Shown: positions 33,297-44,450, counted from the stretch's first letter. The stretch: DNA of 64,000 bases from Amorphophallus konjac (GCA_022559845.1 CM040123.1:297216642-297280641), one strand, 5' to 3'. Translations and numbers: made by a program. Notes: a model not told the origin generated them from the letters alone.

Positions 33297-33360
33297 ATTG
33301 GTATCAGAGCATACCATCTATCTCAACAATTGGTATCAGAGCATACCATCTGTCTCAACA
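33297..33360 (+). repeat. Two primer-site-containing 32-bp units at the A 3' LTR end
   Basis: Units 33297-33328 and 33329-33360 each contain TGGTATCAGAGC and end TCTCAACA. The target duplication follows the second unit directly, so both belong to the LTR. The 5' LTR has only one. Confidence 0.88.
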
Positions 33361-33365
33361 CTAAA

Positions 33366-34152
33366 GACACTTAGGCTAATTACCTCGTCTTGGTGCTCTA
33401 ATCTCTTGATCTTCAGCAGACTTTCGCTCAGATTCCTGGGTTGCTATGGTCGAACCAGCAACTTTGGAAGCTTCAAACTTCTTGTGTAGTTGATCTCCTA
33501 GCACGAAAATTTGAGGAAGATTAGTCCTATATATAGGGAATAAAAAGTTCTAAAGAACTTACCTGAAATACTATCTCCTTACCTTAGTTCCACGCGAGCC
33601 AATGTAAGGGTCACGCAGGTCAAAATTAGGGTCTATTCATAGGGTTTTGCTAGGGTTTTATGGATTAGATCGATTCTAGAGTCCTTGTTAAGGCTTAGAT
33701 CGACTTCTGAGAGTCATTAACACATTTACTAGTCCTCCCATCTCGATCCCAAAGTGATAAACTAGTAAAAATCTAATCTTTTTGCTTGTTCTTCCATTCA
33801 CGGAACTGACAGAGTGTAACGGTCGTGTATTAGCGCTTTATATGACTGTGGCGGTCGCACGATAGACCGCTACATCCACTGTGCGTAGAATTTAACTTGA
33901 TTTCAACTCTTTAATTATTTTATCCACATAATTATCTTAAAATTCGTGAATAAGATAAATATCCTTCTAGAATATGGGCCAAACTTAATGGGCTTGGTCT
34001 TTAAACCTTTTGAATTTTATTTATCAAAGCTGAACTAATATTTTAACATAATTGAGCCTTATAATCAGTTTAAGCTTTATAAATTCCTAATAAATTCTAG
34101 AAAATTCTTAAAATAATTTAGAAATTATTTATATAAATTTTGGGGCACTACA
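33366..34152 (-). mobile_element. Right part of the Tekay/Del-like LTR split by element A
   Basis: This is the continuation of 1-1129. In minus orientation it is the 5' end of the LTR, beginning TGTAGTGCCCC at 34152, followed by an AT-rich stretch rich in AATTTATT-like words, as in the solo LTR at 62788. CGGTCG-type motifs occur at 33820-33880. It is noncoding. Confidence 0.6.
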
Positions 34153-35304
34153 CTACTCCCTCGCAGAGGGGTTGGACTAGGGGTGGGGAAGTCCAATTAT
34201 AACCAAACACTACCTCTACGCAGGGAGGGGCTGTAAGCCGGCCAGGCGGGGTGGGGGAGCTAAGTTAGAAATCGAATTGCCTAGCTCTGCCGGTTCTGCC
34301 AGCTTCAGGAATAGCTTCACAGGCAGTCGATGACGGCGCCGCCACAGGGTCTGCCAAGCTCAGAAGAGGTCGAGACCGGTGCCAAAACTTTCTGAGTTGA
34401 CCTAGGAGGATGTGTGAATTTTTGGAGAATTTCCTGATGACGTCGCAGGCTGGGGTAGGGTCTGGAACATGACTGATCTACTTTGATTCTGGTTGTTCTC
34501 AGACTGCTACTGCGGGAAGGCGAGGGTGCCATGAACACTCTCGGGGTCCAAATAATGCGGGACCAGAACTGCTACAATCAAGGACGAGTCCTCTTCGAGC
34601 CGGGACCAACAAGACCGTCGTTGGAGTCGGAGCTGACCGCAATGAGTGGATCAGTGGAAGGAGGTTGGACTAGGTTCTGGGGAGCTGACCTTGCGCACCT
34701 CGGGGAGAAAAATTGGAATTCTTGACTCCAAGCTCCAAAAATTGTTCTGCTTCTTGGAGATGCCAGGGGACTTGTAGGAGAAGCCCTCAGCCAAATGGCA
34801 CATCAAGAAGCCGAGGGTGCTGGTCGTGGGAGCCTCTGAAAGTCACCGCTGGCTATCTGCCTGGGAGGAAATGTGCAGTTTGACAAAGATGACCCCTCCG
34901 AGCAGCTCCGAAGTCGAACGACGATGAGACCACCTCACCTACGAAGCAGCCTTGCCAAGCTTTACAGCAGTATAAGGTACACCACCTGAAGATGCGCGGT
35001 GAAGACGTGGCAGCCTCTGTAACTCGACCATTGACTGCTGCCTGCGAACTGGGATGAACAGGGTGGTGATAGGTGATGGGAAATGGGGTAGATGGGATGG
35101 GAAATGGGGTGGATGGGTGTGGGGGCAACCCCTAGCTGTGAGGGGGTCTGGTAGGGGGCGATCCAAGGTGTGGGAGGGGCAGAATGGGGGCTGGAAGGTG
35201 GTCTAGCAGGTGGAGGAAGGGGTGTAGACAAGCCATTCCTGACGTCTCCTGAGAAAGTCTCATATTACTATACAACGCCCCGCGACGGCTTACGCGTTTT
35301 GAAT
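34153..35304. other. Unclassified GC-rich block
   Basis: Base composition changes sharply at both ends. The minus strand at 34962-35231 could encode an 89-residue Pro/Ser/His-rich peptide (PIHPISHPIYPISHH) built from a short GGGATGGGAAATGGGG-type DNA repeat. I recognise no domain, terminal repeat or LTR. The right edge abuts the truncated gag of E and the left edge abuts an LTR end, so it may be a fragment of another element left by deletion. Confidence 0.3.
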
Positions 35305-35546
35305 CAGGCCGCCTGGGCCCTCATGAGCTCCACGAGGACGTCCATCTTTTCGTTGAGGGCCTGGAAGGCGTTGGCGCCGCCGTCGAGGGGTGCCCCTGTC
35401 TCCGCCGGGGGGGGTGGTGGCCCGTTGGTGGGGACGCTGGCGTTGGAGGGGGGGCTCTGTGAGACCCTAGAGGGGGCGCCTCCCGCCGCCACCACAGCCT
35501 TACCTGCCCCGCCGGCGGATCTCCTCCCTGAGCTTTTTCTTACCAT
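35305..35546 (-). pseudogene. gag: Element E gag N-terminal fragment (TAT-type gypsy)
   Basis: It starts MVRKSSGRRS at 35546 and runs through NASVPTNGPPPPP and FQALNEKMDVLVELMRAQAA. This matches the first 80 or so codons of D's gag (MVRRSSGRRS, LDVLVELMRAQAA). Similarity ends at about 35310, where an in-frame stop follows and the unrelated block 34153-35304 begins. The rest of gag and all of pol are absent. The fragment lies immediately downstream of E's LTR and primer site. Confidence 0.8.
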
Positions 35547-35563
35547 CTTGACTCTTCGTGCGT

Positions 35564-35581
35564 TTCCCACAGATGGCGCCA
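35564..35581 (-). other. Primer-binding site of element E
   Basis: The minus strand reads TGGCGCCATCTGTGGGAA, one base different from D's primer site, 2 bp from the LTR end. Confidence 0.8.
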
Positions 35582-35583
35582 GA

Positions 35584-36371
35584 TGAAGAGGCGGAATCTC
35601 GCGCTGGGTCCTGAGCGGGCTGTGGATCACCAGAAGATGAATCTGCAAGAGAGGGAAACGTGTCAGAGGGCCCAGGGGATCCCCCTGGGGCAAACCCTCC
35701 GATGGCTAAGTCAGTAGAGCGATGGTGGAAGCGATAATGGGGGGAGGAGAGAGCTGATGCGCGAGAATCCTCTCCACCAAAGGGTGAAGCGAATCGTGCT
35801 CAGGAGCTTAGGGTATGTGAATGCCTAGTTCATCTTACCATCTTCCGGAGGGTATCCCTTGCTTAAATAGTGCGTCACCTTTTAAGCGTCCGGTGAGCTG
35901 AGGGCTTCCCGGCGGGAGTTACGTCTTCAGCGGGGGCTTTCATGGCCTGATCGTGGGGACGTTATCCCCTTGGAGTCCGGCAGCTCCCATGACTCTCCCG
36001 CTGGCGGAGGACTCTGAACGGCCGCACCTGCAGATAATCAACCGGTCTTACCGAGCCTCGGGGATGCTAGCTCATGTCCGAGCGATAGGCATGGCCCGGC
36101 GAGGGTGGGGTCGGATAGGTCGGCTGGAGCCTATCTCTCTCAGGTGAGGAGAGGGCTTTTAGACCGGACCTTCCTTGGGACCTGACCGTTGTCTCGGGCC
36201 CTCCGAGCCTTGAAGGCCGCCGGGGAGAGTTGGTTCCTCGAGTCTTTATTTATTGGGATTTTCTTCCCTGAGTGGGCCCAGCGGGCTATCACTCGGGTGG
36301 GCTCGCCTAGTTGGACCGTGCGGGTCTTGTTGGGCTGCCTTTGTGGTGGGCTACGGAAATCCCCCTCTCCA
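35584..36371 (-). repeat. LTR of element E (788 bp), TAT-type gypsy
   Basis: In minus orientation it runs TGGAGAGGGGGATTTC to CCTCTTCA and is collinear with D's 775-bp LTR, including the TTTAAG/TATTTAA promoter segment and the GATAACGTCCCC-like block. It is diverged from D's LTRs. No partner LTR is seen in the window, so E is a truncated remnant; its target duplication cannot be checked. Confidence 0.88.
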
Positions 36372-36690
36372 GCAATCATGTGAGCAAAACAATATGGTGA
36401 CTCATTCATGTTGCTATCATTAAAACACCATATTATCATCAAAGCACAAGGGGCACAACACCTTTCTTTATTCCCCTGTACGTGAACATGGGGTGAGAAA
36501 TTTTTAGTGTCCACAAATGCCCCCCACCTACAGGCGGCGCAAGCGAGGGATGAAAGAGCGGGGCCGGCGGGTGCAGACTGGCTGAGAGATTCATCGACAC
36601 GACGTGAGAGTGGGGCTGCAAGAGCCGAAGGATGTTGGAAGCAGGCTACAGAAGCCGAAGTTGTTGGAAGGCGAGCCACGTAGGTGGGGA
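36372..36690. other. Unclassified sequence beside E
   Basis: No coding signal. A 9-bp inverted repeat AATATGGTG/CACCATATT lies at 36391-36399 and 36426-36434. It may be the start of the repeat-rich substrate into which E inserted. Confidence 0.3.
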
Positions 36691-37390
36691 GAAGGGTTTA
36701 TCCCTCTAATGATCCGGACGGCCGATCCAAATCAGAGGGGGATTCGTCACCCAAAGGGACGGAGAGGAGAGTTTGTTGATTCAAAAGGAGTATTCGTCAC
36801 CCGGGGGAACGGAAAGGAGAATTTGTTAATTCAACGGTCTAGACGGAAGGTCCGAATCGGATGGGTTATTCGTCACCCGAAGGGACAGAAGGAGAGATTG
36901 TTCCTTTAGAAGGGGTATTCATCGCCCGAGGAGACGGAGAGAAGAATTCATTCCTTTAATGATCTGGACGGCAGGTCCAAACCAGAAGAGGTGATGTTCG
37001 TCGCCGAAAGGGAACAGAGAGATGGTCAAGTCATTGACACGGGCTAGTGTCAACACAGGGAAAGAGGGTTGATTCCTCACCGAAACAGCAGGCTCGGGCC
37101 AAGGTGGAAAAGTGTTTTGTTCTTTAACATGCCGGGGGTGCCAGCTGTATGACGGGTCTTTTATTTCTTTGGCTGGACGGAAGGTCCGAACCAGAGTGGA
37201 GGAAATTCTTTTTAGTCCTCTAGCCGGCTGGAAGATCCGATCTAGAGTGAAAAGTCTTTTTGTTCTCTGGTTGGATGAAAGGTCTGAACCAAAGTGAGAG
37301 GGAGGGTGTTTCGTTCTCTAGTCGGACGAGAGGTTCGATCTAGAGCGAAGAGAATCCGATGTTCTTTCAATGTGCCGGGAGTACTGGCTA
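36691..37390. repeat. Degenerate repeats around GGACGGAAGGTCCGAA
   Basis: A diverged 50-70 bp unit recurs with a core like GACGGAAGGTCCGAACCAGAG followed by TTCGTCACCCGA or TTTTGTTCTCT. It is probably an aged relative of the 50-bp array at 39725 and 53887, which shares GACCCGAACCGGAG. Confidence 0.5.
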
Positions 37391-38010
37391 CGAAATCCAA
37401 ACCCGAGAAAGTGGACCGCAAGGGCCAGAATCGGTGTTGTAGAAGTAGGCCGTGAAGACCGAAATCGGGGGAGCGGGCTATAAGAGCCGCAATCGGGAAG
37501 TTGGCTGCAAAAGCCAAAATTGGGGAGCAGCCTATGAGAGCCCAAAGGTAAGGAAGCGGATTATGGAAGCCGCAATCGGGAAGCTGGCTACAAAGCCGAA
37601 GGGCAACGGGTTGCAAGAGCCGAGGTTGTGAAGAAGGCTGCAAGAGCCGAGATTAAGGAAAGCAGGCTACGAGAGCCAAAGATGAGAAGCGGGCTGCAAA
37701 GATCCGAAGTTGAGAAGCGGGCTAACAGGCCCAGAATTGGGAAGCTGGCCGTAAAGTGTCAAGGTTAAGAAGCAGGCTACAAGAGCTGAAATCGGAGGAG
37801 CAAGCTGCAAGAGCCGAAGTTGAAAAGCGGGCTGCGAAGAGCCGAAGTCGGGAAGCAGGCTACACGAGCCAAAATTGGGGAAGCAGGCTGCAAGAGTCAA
37901 AGTCAAGAAACTAACAAGCCGCGAGGGCGGAAAGTAGGCCATGGGGGTCAAGATTGGGCTCCACGAGCCAAAATTGGGAAGGCAGGCTGCTATCGCCAAA
38001 ATTGAGCTTA
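37391..38010. repeat. Minisatellite, about 25-32 bp, GAAGCGGGCTGCAAGAGCCGAA
   Basis: About 20 diverged units have the core GAAGC-GGGCTRCAAGAGCC-AAAATTGG. Each holds a small dyad, GGCT...AGCC. The strong Leu/Phe-rich frames on the minus strand are translations of the repeat. Confidence 0.8.
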
Positions 38011-39059
38011 TATTTTTTTTAATTATTATTATTTATTTCTTTATTCAAGCATGTAAGCATTCGTCAGCATGCATAACATAAGTACACATAATGTAGCTCC
38101 CTCTATAGGGGATGGAATAGGGACATCGCCCATAATCCGTAGACACGGTGTGGGCCAGAAGGCATAGCTGAGGGGTGGTGCACCCGTCAAGAGGATATCG
38201 CATGTCTTGCATGCACAGCTTAAATTCACGCATTTCGCCCGAGGTAATTCTCTGTGGCATGGCAGTGTAAATGTGTGAACAAAGAGCCCTAACCATAGGG
38301 ATATGCAGGTTTTCCTGGTGACACTCGAAGATCACTTTAGAGCCTACACATTAGTTTTAGGCTTTCGACTTTCGGTAGCTTCACACAGCCCCCATCTGTT
38401 TATTTTGGTAGCGGATTTCACCGTTCGGCGCGAGTCTCCTCATGTGTCTCAATGGGGATTCCCGGCTACTAAGATTCATCCTTATTGTGATTCGCTTCAC
38501 CAATTCGCGCGAGTCTCCTCATTTGTTTCAGTGGGGATTCCCGGCTACTCGGCTCCGCGTTCCTCTCTTTTTTTCTTTTTTATTTTTTTTTACAGTGGGG
38601 GGTAGGCAGCTTTTTCCTCACGATTACCTTTCACGCGAGTGCAGGAATTCAAGTCTCTGTAGAGTGCTAAGAAGAAATTCGGGCAATCCCTATGGTTGAA
38701 AGCTATTGAACACGTTAAGTGTAAAGCGTGGGAGCGTTACCTCAGGTTTATTTTGTGAGTTGGGCTTAACAATTTAGCCATGACTCTTCCCCTTGACGTG
38801 TGCACCTGCCATAACTGGGTTCCCTTTGAGCCTATGCCGAGACGCACGCGCATCCGGACTCGGGGCATTATTATTTATCAAGGAAACAAGGTCCTAGAAA
38901 ATTTCAGGGAGGTGCGTTATTCTATATTATAAGCAAGCACGCAAGCAGGGCAATCCAGCATTCTCTTCTTTCTCTTTTCTTTTCTTCTTTCTTTCTCTTT
39001 TTTTTTGCATAAGAACATATTGTCGTTACGTATAAGTGTAGTGGTAATAAAAGTATTAG
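38011..39059. other. Non-array segment within the minisatellite mosaic
   Basis: Low-copy-looking sequence with an 80-bp partial duplication (38411-38470 and 38491-38549, both holding GGGGATTCCCGGCTACT) and long T/CT tracts at 38568-38592 and 38960-39008. No gene is recognised. Confidence 0.4.
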
Positions 39060-39600
39060 GGAAGCAGACTACGAAGGGCCAAAAAATTAGGGAAGCGGGC
39101 TATAAGAGCCAGAGTTGGGGAGCAGACCGCAGAGGTCAAAGGGGAAGCATGCCATAAGAGCCAAGGGTATGCAGGCTACGAGATCCAGAATTGGGAAGCA
39201 GGCCACGAGAGCCAAAGTTGAGAAGCAGGCTATAAAAGCCAAAGGGAAGCATGCTGCAAGAGCCAAAGTTGGGAAGCATGCTATAAAAGCCAAAGGGAAG
39301 CAGGCTATGAGAGCCAGAGTTGGGAAGCAGCCCACGAAGGCCAAAGGTAAGCAGGCTATAAAAGCCAAAGGGAAGCAGGCTATAAAAGCCAAAAGGGAAG
39401 CAGGCTACGAGAGCCAGAGTTGGGAAGCAGGCCACGAAGGCCAAAGATAAGCAGGCTATAAAAGCCAAAGGGAAGCAGGCTACGAGAGCTAGAGTTGGGA
39501 AGCAGGCCACGACGGCCAAAGGTAAGCAAGCTACGAGAGCCAGAATTGGGAAGCAGTCCGCGAAGGCCAAAGGTTGGGATATTAAAAGGTAGGCTGAAAA
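39060..39600. repeat. Minisatellite, alternating 23- and 28-bp GAAGCAGGCTAYRARAGCC units
   Basis: About 20 units of the same family as 37391-38010 but more homogeneous. Short units end GCCAAAGG and long ones end GCCAGAGTTGG. The 144-codon minus frame is a repeat artefact. Confidence 0.85.
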
Positions 39601-39724
39601 GCCAAGAGATATTGGGAGCGCGGTGGGCCGGATGGATTAATCCTGGTAATGAGCCTTGATCGAAATGGCTGAGCCAAAAGGAGTTGGGTAGCGAGCCGTG
39701 TGAGGCTGAAGAGAAGGGTCTCCT

Positions 39725-39923
39725 TTTTTGATTCTCTGGAAGGAGAAGGATCCAAACCGGAGTGAAAGGTTGATTCTTTGATTCTCAGGTCGGGAAAGGA
39801 TCCGAACCGGAGTGAAAGGTTGATTCTTTGATTCTCTGGCCAGGGAAGGGCCCGAACCGGAGTAAAGGGTTGATTCTTTGATTCTCTGGCCGGGGAAGTA
39901 CCCGAATCCGGAGTAAAGGGTTG
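39725..39923. repeat. 50-bp minisatellite, left part, split by element D
   Basis: Four units of GGTTGATTCTTTGATTCTCT-based sequence end exactly at D's target duplication GGTTG (39919-39923). The array continues at 53887 beyond D. Confidence 0.9.
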
Positions 39924-40698
39924 TGGAGAGGGGGATTTCAGTAGCCCACCCAAAGAGTAGCCCAACAAGACTCAACAGGGTCCAACGAGGCAAGCTCACC
40001 CGAGTGATAGCCCACGGGGCCCACTCAGGGAAGAAAAGCCCAATACACAGACACTCGAGGAACCAACCCTCCCCGGCGGCCCCTAGGCTCGGAGGGCCCG
40101 AGTGATGGTCAGGTCACAAGGAAGGTCCGGCCCAGGCCATTTTTCTGCTCGGGAGAGACAGGCGCCAGCCGACCTATCCGACCCCCCCTTTTACCGAGCT
40201 ATCCTCCTCGCCCGGACAGGGCTGGCGTTTTAGGAGCTCGGACTGGACGCTAGCCATTCGCACTGCATTTAAGAGTCCCCAACAGACAAGGGAATCAACC
40301 AGCCACCAGGTTTCAAGGTGATAACGCCCCCACGATAAAGACCATGAAAGCCCACGTTGAGGACGTAACTCCCGCCGGAGACCCCCCAGCTTGCAGGACT
40401 CCTGAAGGCGACGCACTATTTAAACCAGGGATACCCTCCGGTGGAAGGTAAGAGAAAAAAGGAAGGTAAAACTCCTGAGCAATCCGCTTCACCCCCCCCC
40501 CTTTTGGTGGAGAGGAGTCTCGCGCATCAGCTTTCCTCCTCCCTTCATTGCTTTCACCACAGCTCTACTGACTTAGCCATCGGAGGGTTTCTCCCCAGGG
40601 AAATCCCCTGGGCCCTCTGATGCGTTTCCCTGTCTTACAGTTCATCTCTTGGTGATCCACGACCCGCTCAGGACGCAGCGCGAGATTTTACCTCTTCA
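39924..40698 (+). repeat. 5' LTR of element D (775 bp)
   Basis: It starts TGGAGAGGGGGATTTC and ends CCTCTTCA. A TATA-like TATTTAAA lies near 40407-40414. It differs from the 3' LTR by scattered substitutions and by the length of a poly-C run (about 40491). Confidence 0.95.
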
Positions 40699-40700
40699 TC

Positions 40701-40718
40701 TGGCGCCGTCTGTGGGAA
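40701..40718 (+). other. Primer-binding site of element D
   Basis: TGGCGCCGTCTGTGGGAA starts 2 bp past the LTR, a primer site widespread in plant gypsy elements. Confidence 0.88.
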
Positions 40719-40735
40719 CCGCACGAATAGCCGAG

Positions 40736-42360
40736 ATGGTGAGAAGAAGCTCAGGGAGGAGATCCACCATCGAGAAGGGTAAGGCCGTGGTGACGGTGGG
40801 AGAAGACCCCTCTAGGGCCTCACAGAGCCCTCCCTCCAACACCAGCATCCCCACCAATGGGCCGCTGCCCCTTCCGATGGCAACAGGGGTAGCCCCCAAC
40901 GGCGGCGTCGAGATCTTCCAGGCCCTCAGTAAGAAGCTTGATGTTCTCGTGGAGCTCATGAGGGCCCAGGCGGCGAGGGATGCCAGGTCTCGCGCCCCGT
41001 CCGGGAGCCCCCCCCCCCCGGTCGAAGTGCGTCCCAGCACACTGCTGGAGGCCGCTTCACCCTCCGCGGTCAGCAGCTCATCCGCAACCACACGGGAGGA
41101 CCCTCGCAAGATCCACCCCTGGAGCAAGAGGCTTCCTCCATGCCCAGGAAAGGGACACAGGGGGCGAGGCCTCCACGCCCGAGCGCCGGCGGTCCTGAGG
41201 ATCGCCACGACGCTCCCCCCAGCCCCACGGTGCGACCGCAACCGGAACTATCCCTTCGGCTGAGGGATTTCGAAAGATGCTTCGCAGAGCAAGAGCGCGC
41301 CCTCCGCGCCCTGTAGAAGACCTCCCTCCCGGAGGAGGTGGAGAGATCCCCTTTCTCCGAGCACATCTTGAAGGCAGAGGTATCTCCTAGGACCTCCATT
41401 CCTACCTTCAAACTCTATGATGGACAGGGCGACCCAGCCGACCACTACGACAGCTTCGACGCCCTGGAGACTCTGCATGGAACACCGGATCCCATTAAAT
41501 GCTGAGCCTTTGTGGCCACCCTGGTCCATGGCGCTCAGGCGTGGTTCCGGGCCCTCGCCCCTGGGTCCATCCAGGACTTCAGGCAATTCGGGCGAGTCTT
41601 CAAGGAGAGCTTCGCCAGAAGCGCCCCCCCGAGGTCAGTAGCGGGGCTCCTGGCCCTCAAACAGGCACAAGGGGAAAGGCTCCGGGCTTATGTCCACCGA
41701 TTTAAATCAGAAGCCCTCAGAATTCCGCGCCTGGATGTGGCCTCAGCCACGACCGCTCTGACCAGGGGCACCCGGGATGAAAATCTCCGCCGCGAACTGG
41801 TCCTCCACCCTCCCTCGACCCTTGCCGAGCTAGTGACCCTGGCTCTGCGCCACGCCGAGTGCGAAGAGGTGCTCAGCGCCTGCCGAGACACAACCGGCTC
41901 GGGTCAGGAGGGGGACAAGAAGCGGGCCCCCGAGTCAAACCCTGGCTCGGGCAAGAAGCGTGATCGGGAAGGAGAGCGCAAACGGAGGTACGAGCAGTAC
42001 ACCCCGTTGACCACGCCAGTCTACAAGATCTATGAAGACATCAAAGACTCGGGACTCCTCTGCCAGCCCGAACTAATGAGATCGAAGAACCACAAGCGCG
42101 ACAGACATTGCTTGTTCCACGGCGACCACGGGCACCACACCGGCGACTGTCACCAGCTCCAGGACGAGATCGAACGCCTCATCCGTCAGGGGCACCTAGC
42201 CCGGTTCGCAGCTGGGCACAAAGAAGACAAAGACGGCGCCGAGGAGATCGACAACGCCCCCCGAGGGGTCCACATCAACGTCATCTCCGGAGGAACAGCA
42301 TCGGGCGATGACACCAGCCGAGGAAGGAAGCGCCATGCCGAGCGGGCCAGCCGGGTCTCA
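40736..42360 (+). pseudogene. gag: Element D gag, frameshift and two nonsense codons
   Basis: It starts at ATG 40736, 18 bp after the primer site. The N-terminus is Ser/Pro-rich and includes the conserved helix LDVLVELMRAQAA. A 12-C run (41008-41019) marks where the frame shifts. In the downstream frame the plant retrotransposon gag domain lies at about 41380-41880 (FKLYDGQGDPADHYDSF, WFRALAPGSI, LRAYVHRFKSEAL). A zinc-knuckle-like CLFHGDHGHHTGDC lies at about 42109-42150, followed by a basic linker. Stops are TAG 41314-41316 and TGA 41503-41505, readable as CAG and CGA after C-to-T change. From 41512 on gag is open and in one frame with the protease. Confidence 0.88.
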
Positions 42361-43344
42361 GAGCCCTCAGGGGGCCCGCCAAGGGAGCCCCAGGTCATAG
42401 TCTTCTCCGACCAAGACCTGGAAGGGCTAAGCACCCCGCATGATGATGCCCTCATCATCTCGGCCACAATAAACCATTGTAACGTAGATAGAATTCTGGT
42501 TGACAATGGAAGCGCCCCCGATGTATTATCTTATGACTGTTTCCTCAAGATGGGAGAAGACCCATCCAAGCTCCGCCCGATCCGAACCCCCCTTTGAAGG
42601 TTTAACGGCCTGGCCACCTACCCCGAGGGAGCCCTAAGCCTGCCGGTCACCATCGGCACCCCACCCAAAACCGTTATGGTCATGGTGGACTTCATAGTGA
42701 TCAAGGGTATGATAGCGTACAACGCCATTTTTGGCCGGAAAATTCTCAGCCGAATGAAGGCCGTACCATCTACCTATCACCAAAAAATGAAGTTTCCCAC
42801 CAAAAATGGGTTGGGGGAAGCCCGAGATAACCAGGCCACGGCTAGAAGGTGCTACAACATCTCGGTGGAAGCCTCAAGGCCGGACGGAGGGGATAAGGGC
42901 CCCAAGGGAATCGAAGGGAAGACCGTAACCGCCGAGCCCGGTGGCGAGTTGCTAACGGTGTTCCTAAACGATGACCCGGCCCTCGGAGTAAGGATCGGAG
43001 CCGACCTACCACCTAAGAAACAGCAACAATACAAGAAATTTTTTTCTGAGTACGCTTAGGTCTTCGCTTGGGCCGATGATCAACTCCCTGGCATACCAGG
43101 GGAGACCGTGATGCACAAGCTCAGCCTTGACCCCACCGTCAGGTCCGTACAGCAACGGAGAAGGAAGCAGGCGCCCGAGAAACAGGCGGTCATCAAGGCG
43201 CAGGTCACCAAGGGACAAGAGACAGGCCTCTTCAGGCCAGTCCTGTACCCTACGTGGCTAGCCAATGTCATCCTGGTGCCAAAAACCACAGGCAAGTGGC
43301 GAATGTGTGTGGACTTCACCGATCTGAATAAGGCTACCCCCAAG
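42361..43344 (+). pseudogene. pol: Element D pol, first part: protease and RT N-terminus
   Basis: The protease has the motif ILVDNGSAPDVL (about 42495-42530), preceded by HDDALIISATI and followed by the AIFGRKILSRMKAVPSTYH block near 42730. After a linker, reverse transcriptase begins (WRMCVDFTDLNKATPK at about 43300). Stops lie at 42595-42597 (TGA) and 43057-43059 (TAG). The frame breaks at 43344, where solo LTR G is inserted after its CCAAG duplication. Removing G plus one CCAAG restores the same frame into 46171, so the insertion was clean. Confidence 0.9.
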
Positions 43345-43659
43345 TGTTAGCTAGGTGCGATTGATAAACACTGATCCAGAGGGGGGGTGAATGGATCTTT
43401 CAAAGAATTCTACCCAATTTAAAGTTTGCATGAGATGATAACAACTAGATCAGTGGACAATTGATCAAACAAGATATACAAACTCAATTAAACTCTAGGA
43501 TGTAGATAATCAATTAAATCACGGTCCTAGCATGCATCTAGTGGAAGCAGGCAATCGAACAAACCACTGCACAATGATTTTTTAGGTGGTTCGGTCCAAA
43601 GACCTACATCCACCCCTCACTCCCAACCGGAGTGAGGCTTCCACTAGTAACACTAGCAC

Positions 43660-44140
43660 AGCAGACTCAGTCTGCAACAAATGCTGCCAAACAGCTTGAC
43701 CAGGGGAACAACCTCCCCTCTTCCTCCCAACCGGAGGGAACCACTAGTGACACCAGTCACTAGCAAACCAGAGACGCAAGTCTCTCTTCCTCCAGACCGG
43801 AGGGAACACCTAGTCTTGCAACCCACAAGACTAGAACCAGAGGACCAATCCTCCCTTCCTCCAAACCGGAGGGGAACCTAGAGACCCAAGTCTCTCTTCC
43901 TCTGAACTCCAGAGGGAAGCACAAGTGACACTACGTCACCTGCAACCCAGAGGTCTAGGACCTCTCTTCCTCCCAACCGGAGGGACCCCTGGACATGAAA
44001 CCTACAAGCCCAGAACCGGAGGACGAGCCTCCCTTCCTCTAACCAGAGGGAAACCACAAGTAGCACCCAGCTACTTGGAACCGGAGATGGCAATCTCCCT
44101 TCTCCTGAACCAACAGGAGGGACCCCGACCTCTCTACAGA
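43660..44140 (-). repeat. CCTCC...GGAGG repeat array in G
   Basis: About eight to ten units contain TCTTCCTCCMAACCGGAGGG, separated by short stretches with local dyads such as GAGACGCAAGTCTC. In element orientation the array is promoter-distal (R/U5 side). Each unit could fold into a CCTCC/GGAGG hairpin. Confidence 0.75.
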
Positions 44141-44289
44141 GAATCGGAAAAACAGCAAATGAATAGATCAAAAGAAAAAAACAAAACCCAGCAACGGAAA
44201 GCTGAAAAGATAAAATCAAATGTGGCTCTCGCAGGAGCTGGCTGGCCTGGATTTGATCCATGGTCCAGCAGGAACAGATCTTCAGTTGA

Positions 44290-44450
44290 AGCTTCTATCA
44301 CTCTAGCTCTCTCTTCTTCTCTATTCTTCTTCCTCTTCTTCTCTTCACACTCTGCTATCTCGATCTCTTACTCAAGCTCTCTTTCTTTCTCTTTCTCACT
44401 CCCTTTCTCCTCTTCTCTTTCCTTTTCTTCTTCTCTGTCTAGATTGTGGC
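44290..44450 (+). repeat. CT-rich low-complexity tract in G
   Basis: A pyrimidine tract built of TCT, TTC and CTCT words. An AGC trinucleotide run follows at about 44495-44515. Confidence 0.85.

Larger units (their letters stand above)
1130..33360 (+). mobile_element. Element A: pol-less SIRE-like copia retrotransposon, host of B and C
   Basis: The boundaries are TG...CA LTRs at 1130-2954 and 31464-33360, flanked by a perfect 5-bp target duplication CTAAA (1125-1129 and 33361-33365). The internal parts, after removing nested B and C, are 2955-5979, 16658-16907 and 27705-31463. The order is primer site, gag remnant, a short scar of the pol start, noncoding spacer, a third ORF, polypurine tract. 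No protease, integrase, reverse transcriptase or RNase H sequence is present. A must have needed enzymes from a relative. Its LTRs differ by substitutions and by repeat-copy changes, which fits A being older than the B and C inserted in it. Confidence 0.9.
31464..33360 (+). repeat. 3' LTR of element A (1897 bp)
   Basis: It is the partner of 1130-2954 and is 72 bp longer. A 39-bp tandem duplication at 31679-31717/31718-31756 and a second primer-site unit at the 3' end account for most of the difference. The TCGGTGCAA array spans about 31620-32195 and the TATA box lies at 32430-32444. It is followed by the CTAAA target duplication. Confidence 0.93.

Noticed and set aside
34153..34538. Chromodomain or integrase end of the Tekay-like element next to its LTR
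   Set aside because: I translated both strands and found no chromodomain, integrase or other pol block.
39087..39570. Leu/Phe/Ala-rich minus-strand frames resembling membrane proteins
   Set aside because: They come from the GAAGCAGGCT minisatellite. The hydrophobic pattern repeats with the DNA unit.
36691..39923. Possible CRISPR array
   Set aside because: Units are diverged tandem repeats with no constant repeat and unique spacers, and the context is a plant nuclear genome.
40696..41241. 181-codon minus-strand frame
   Set aside because: It is opposite the D gag N-terminus, which has the recognisable start and conserved helix.
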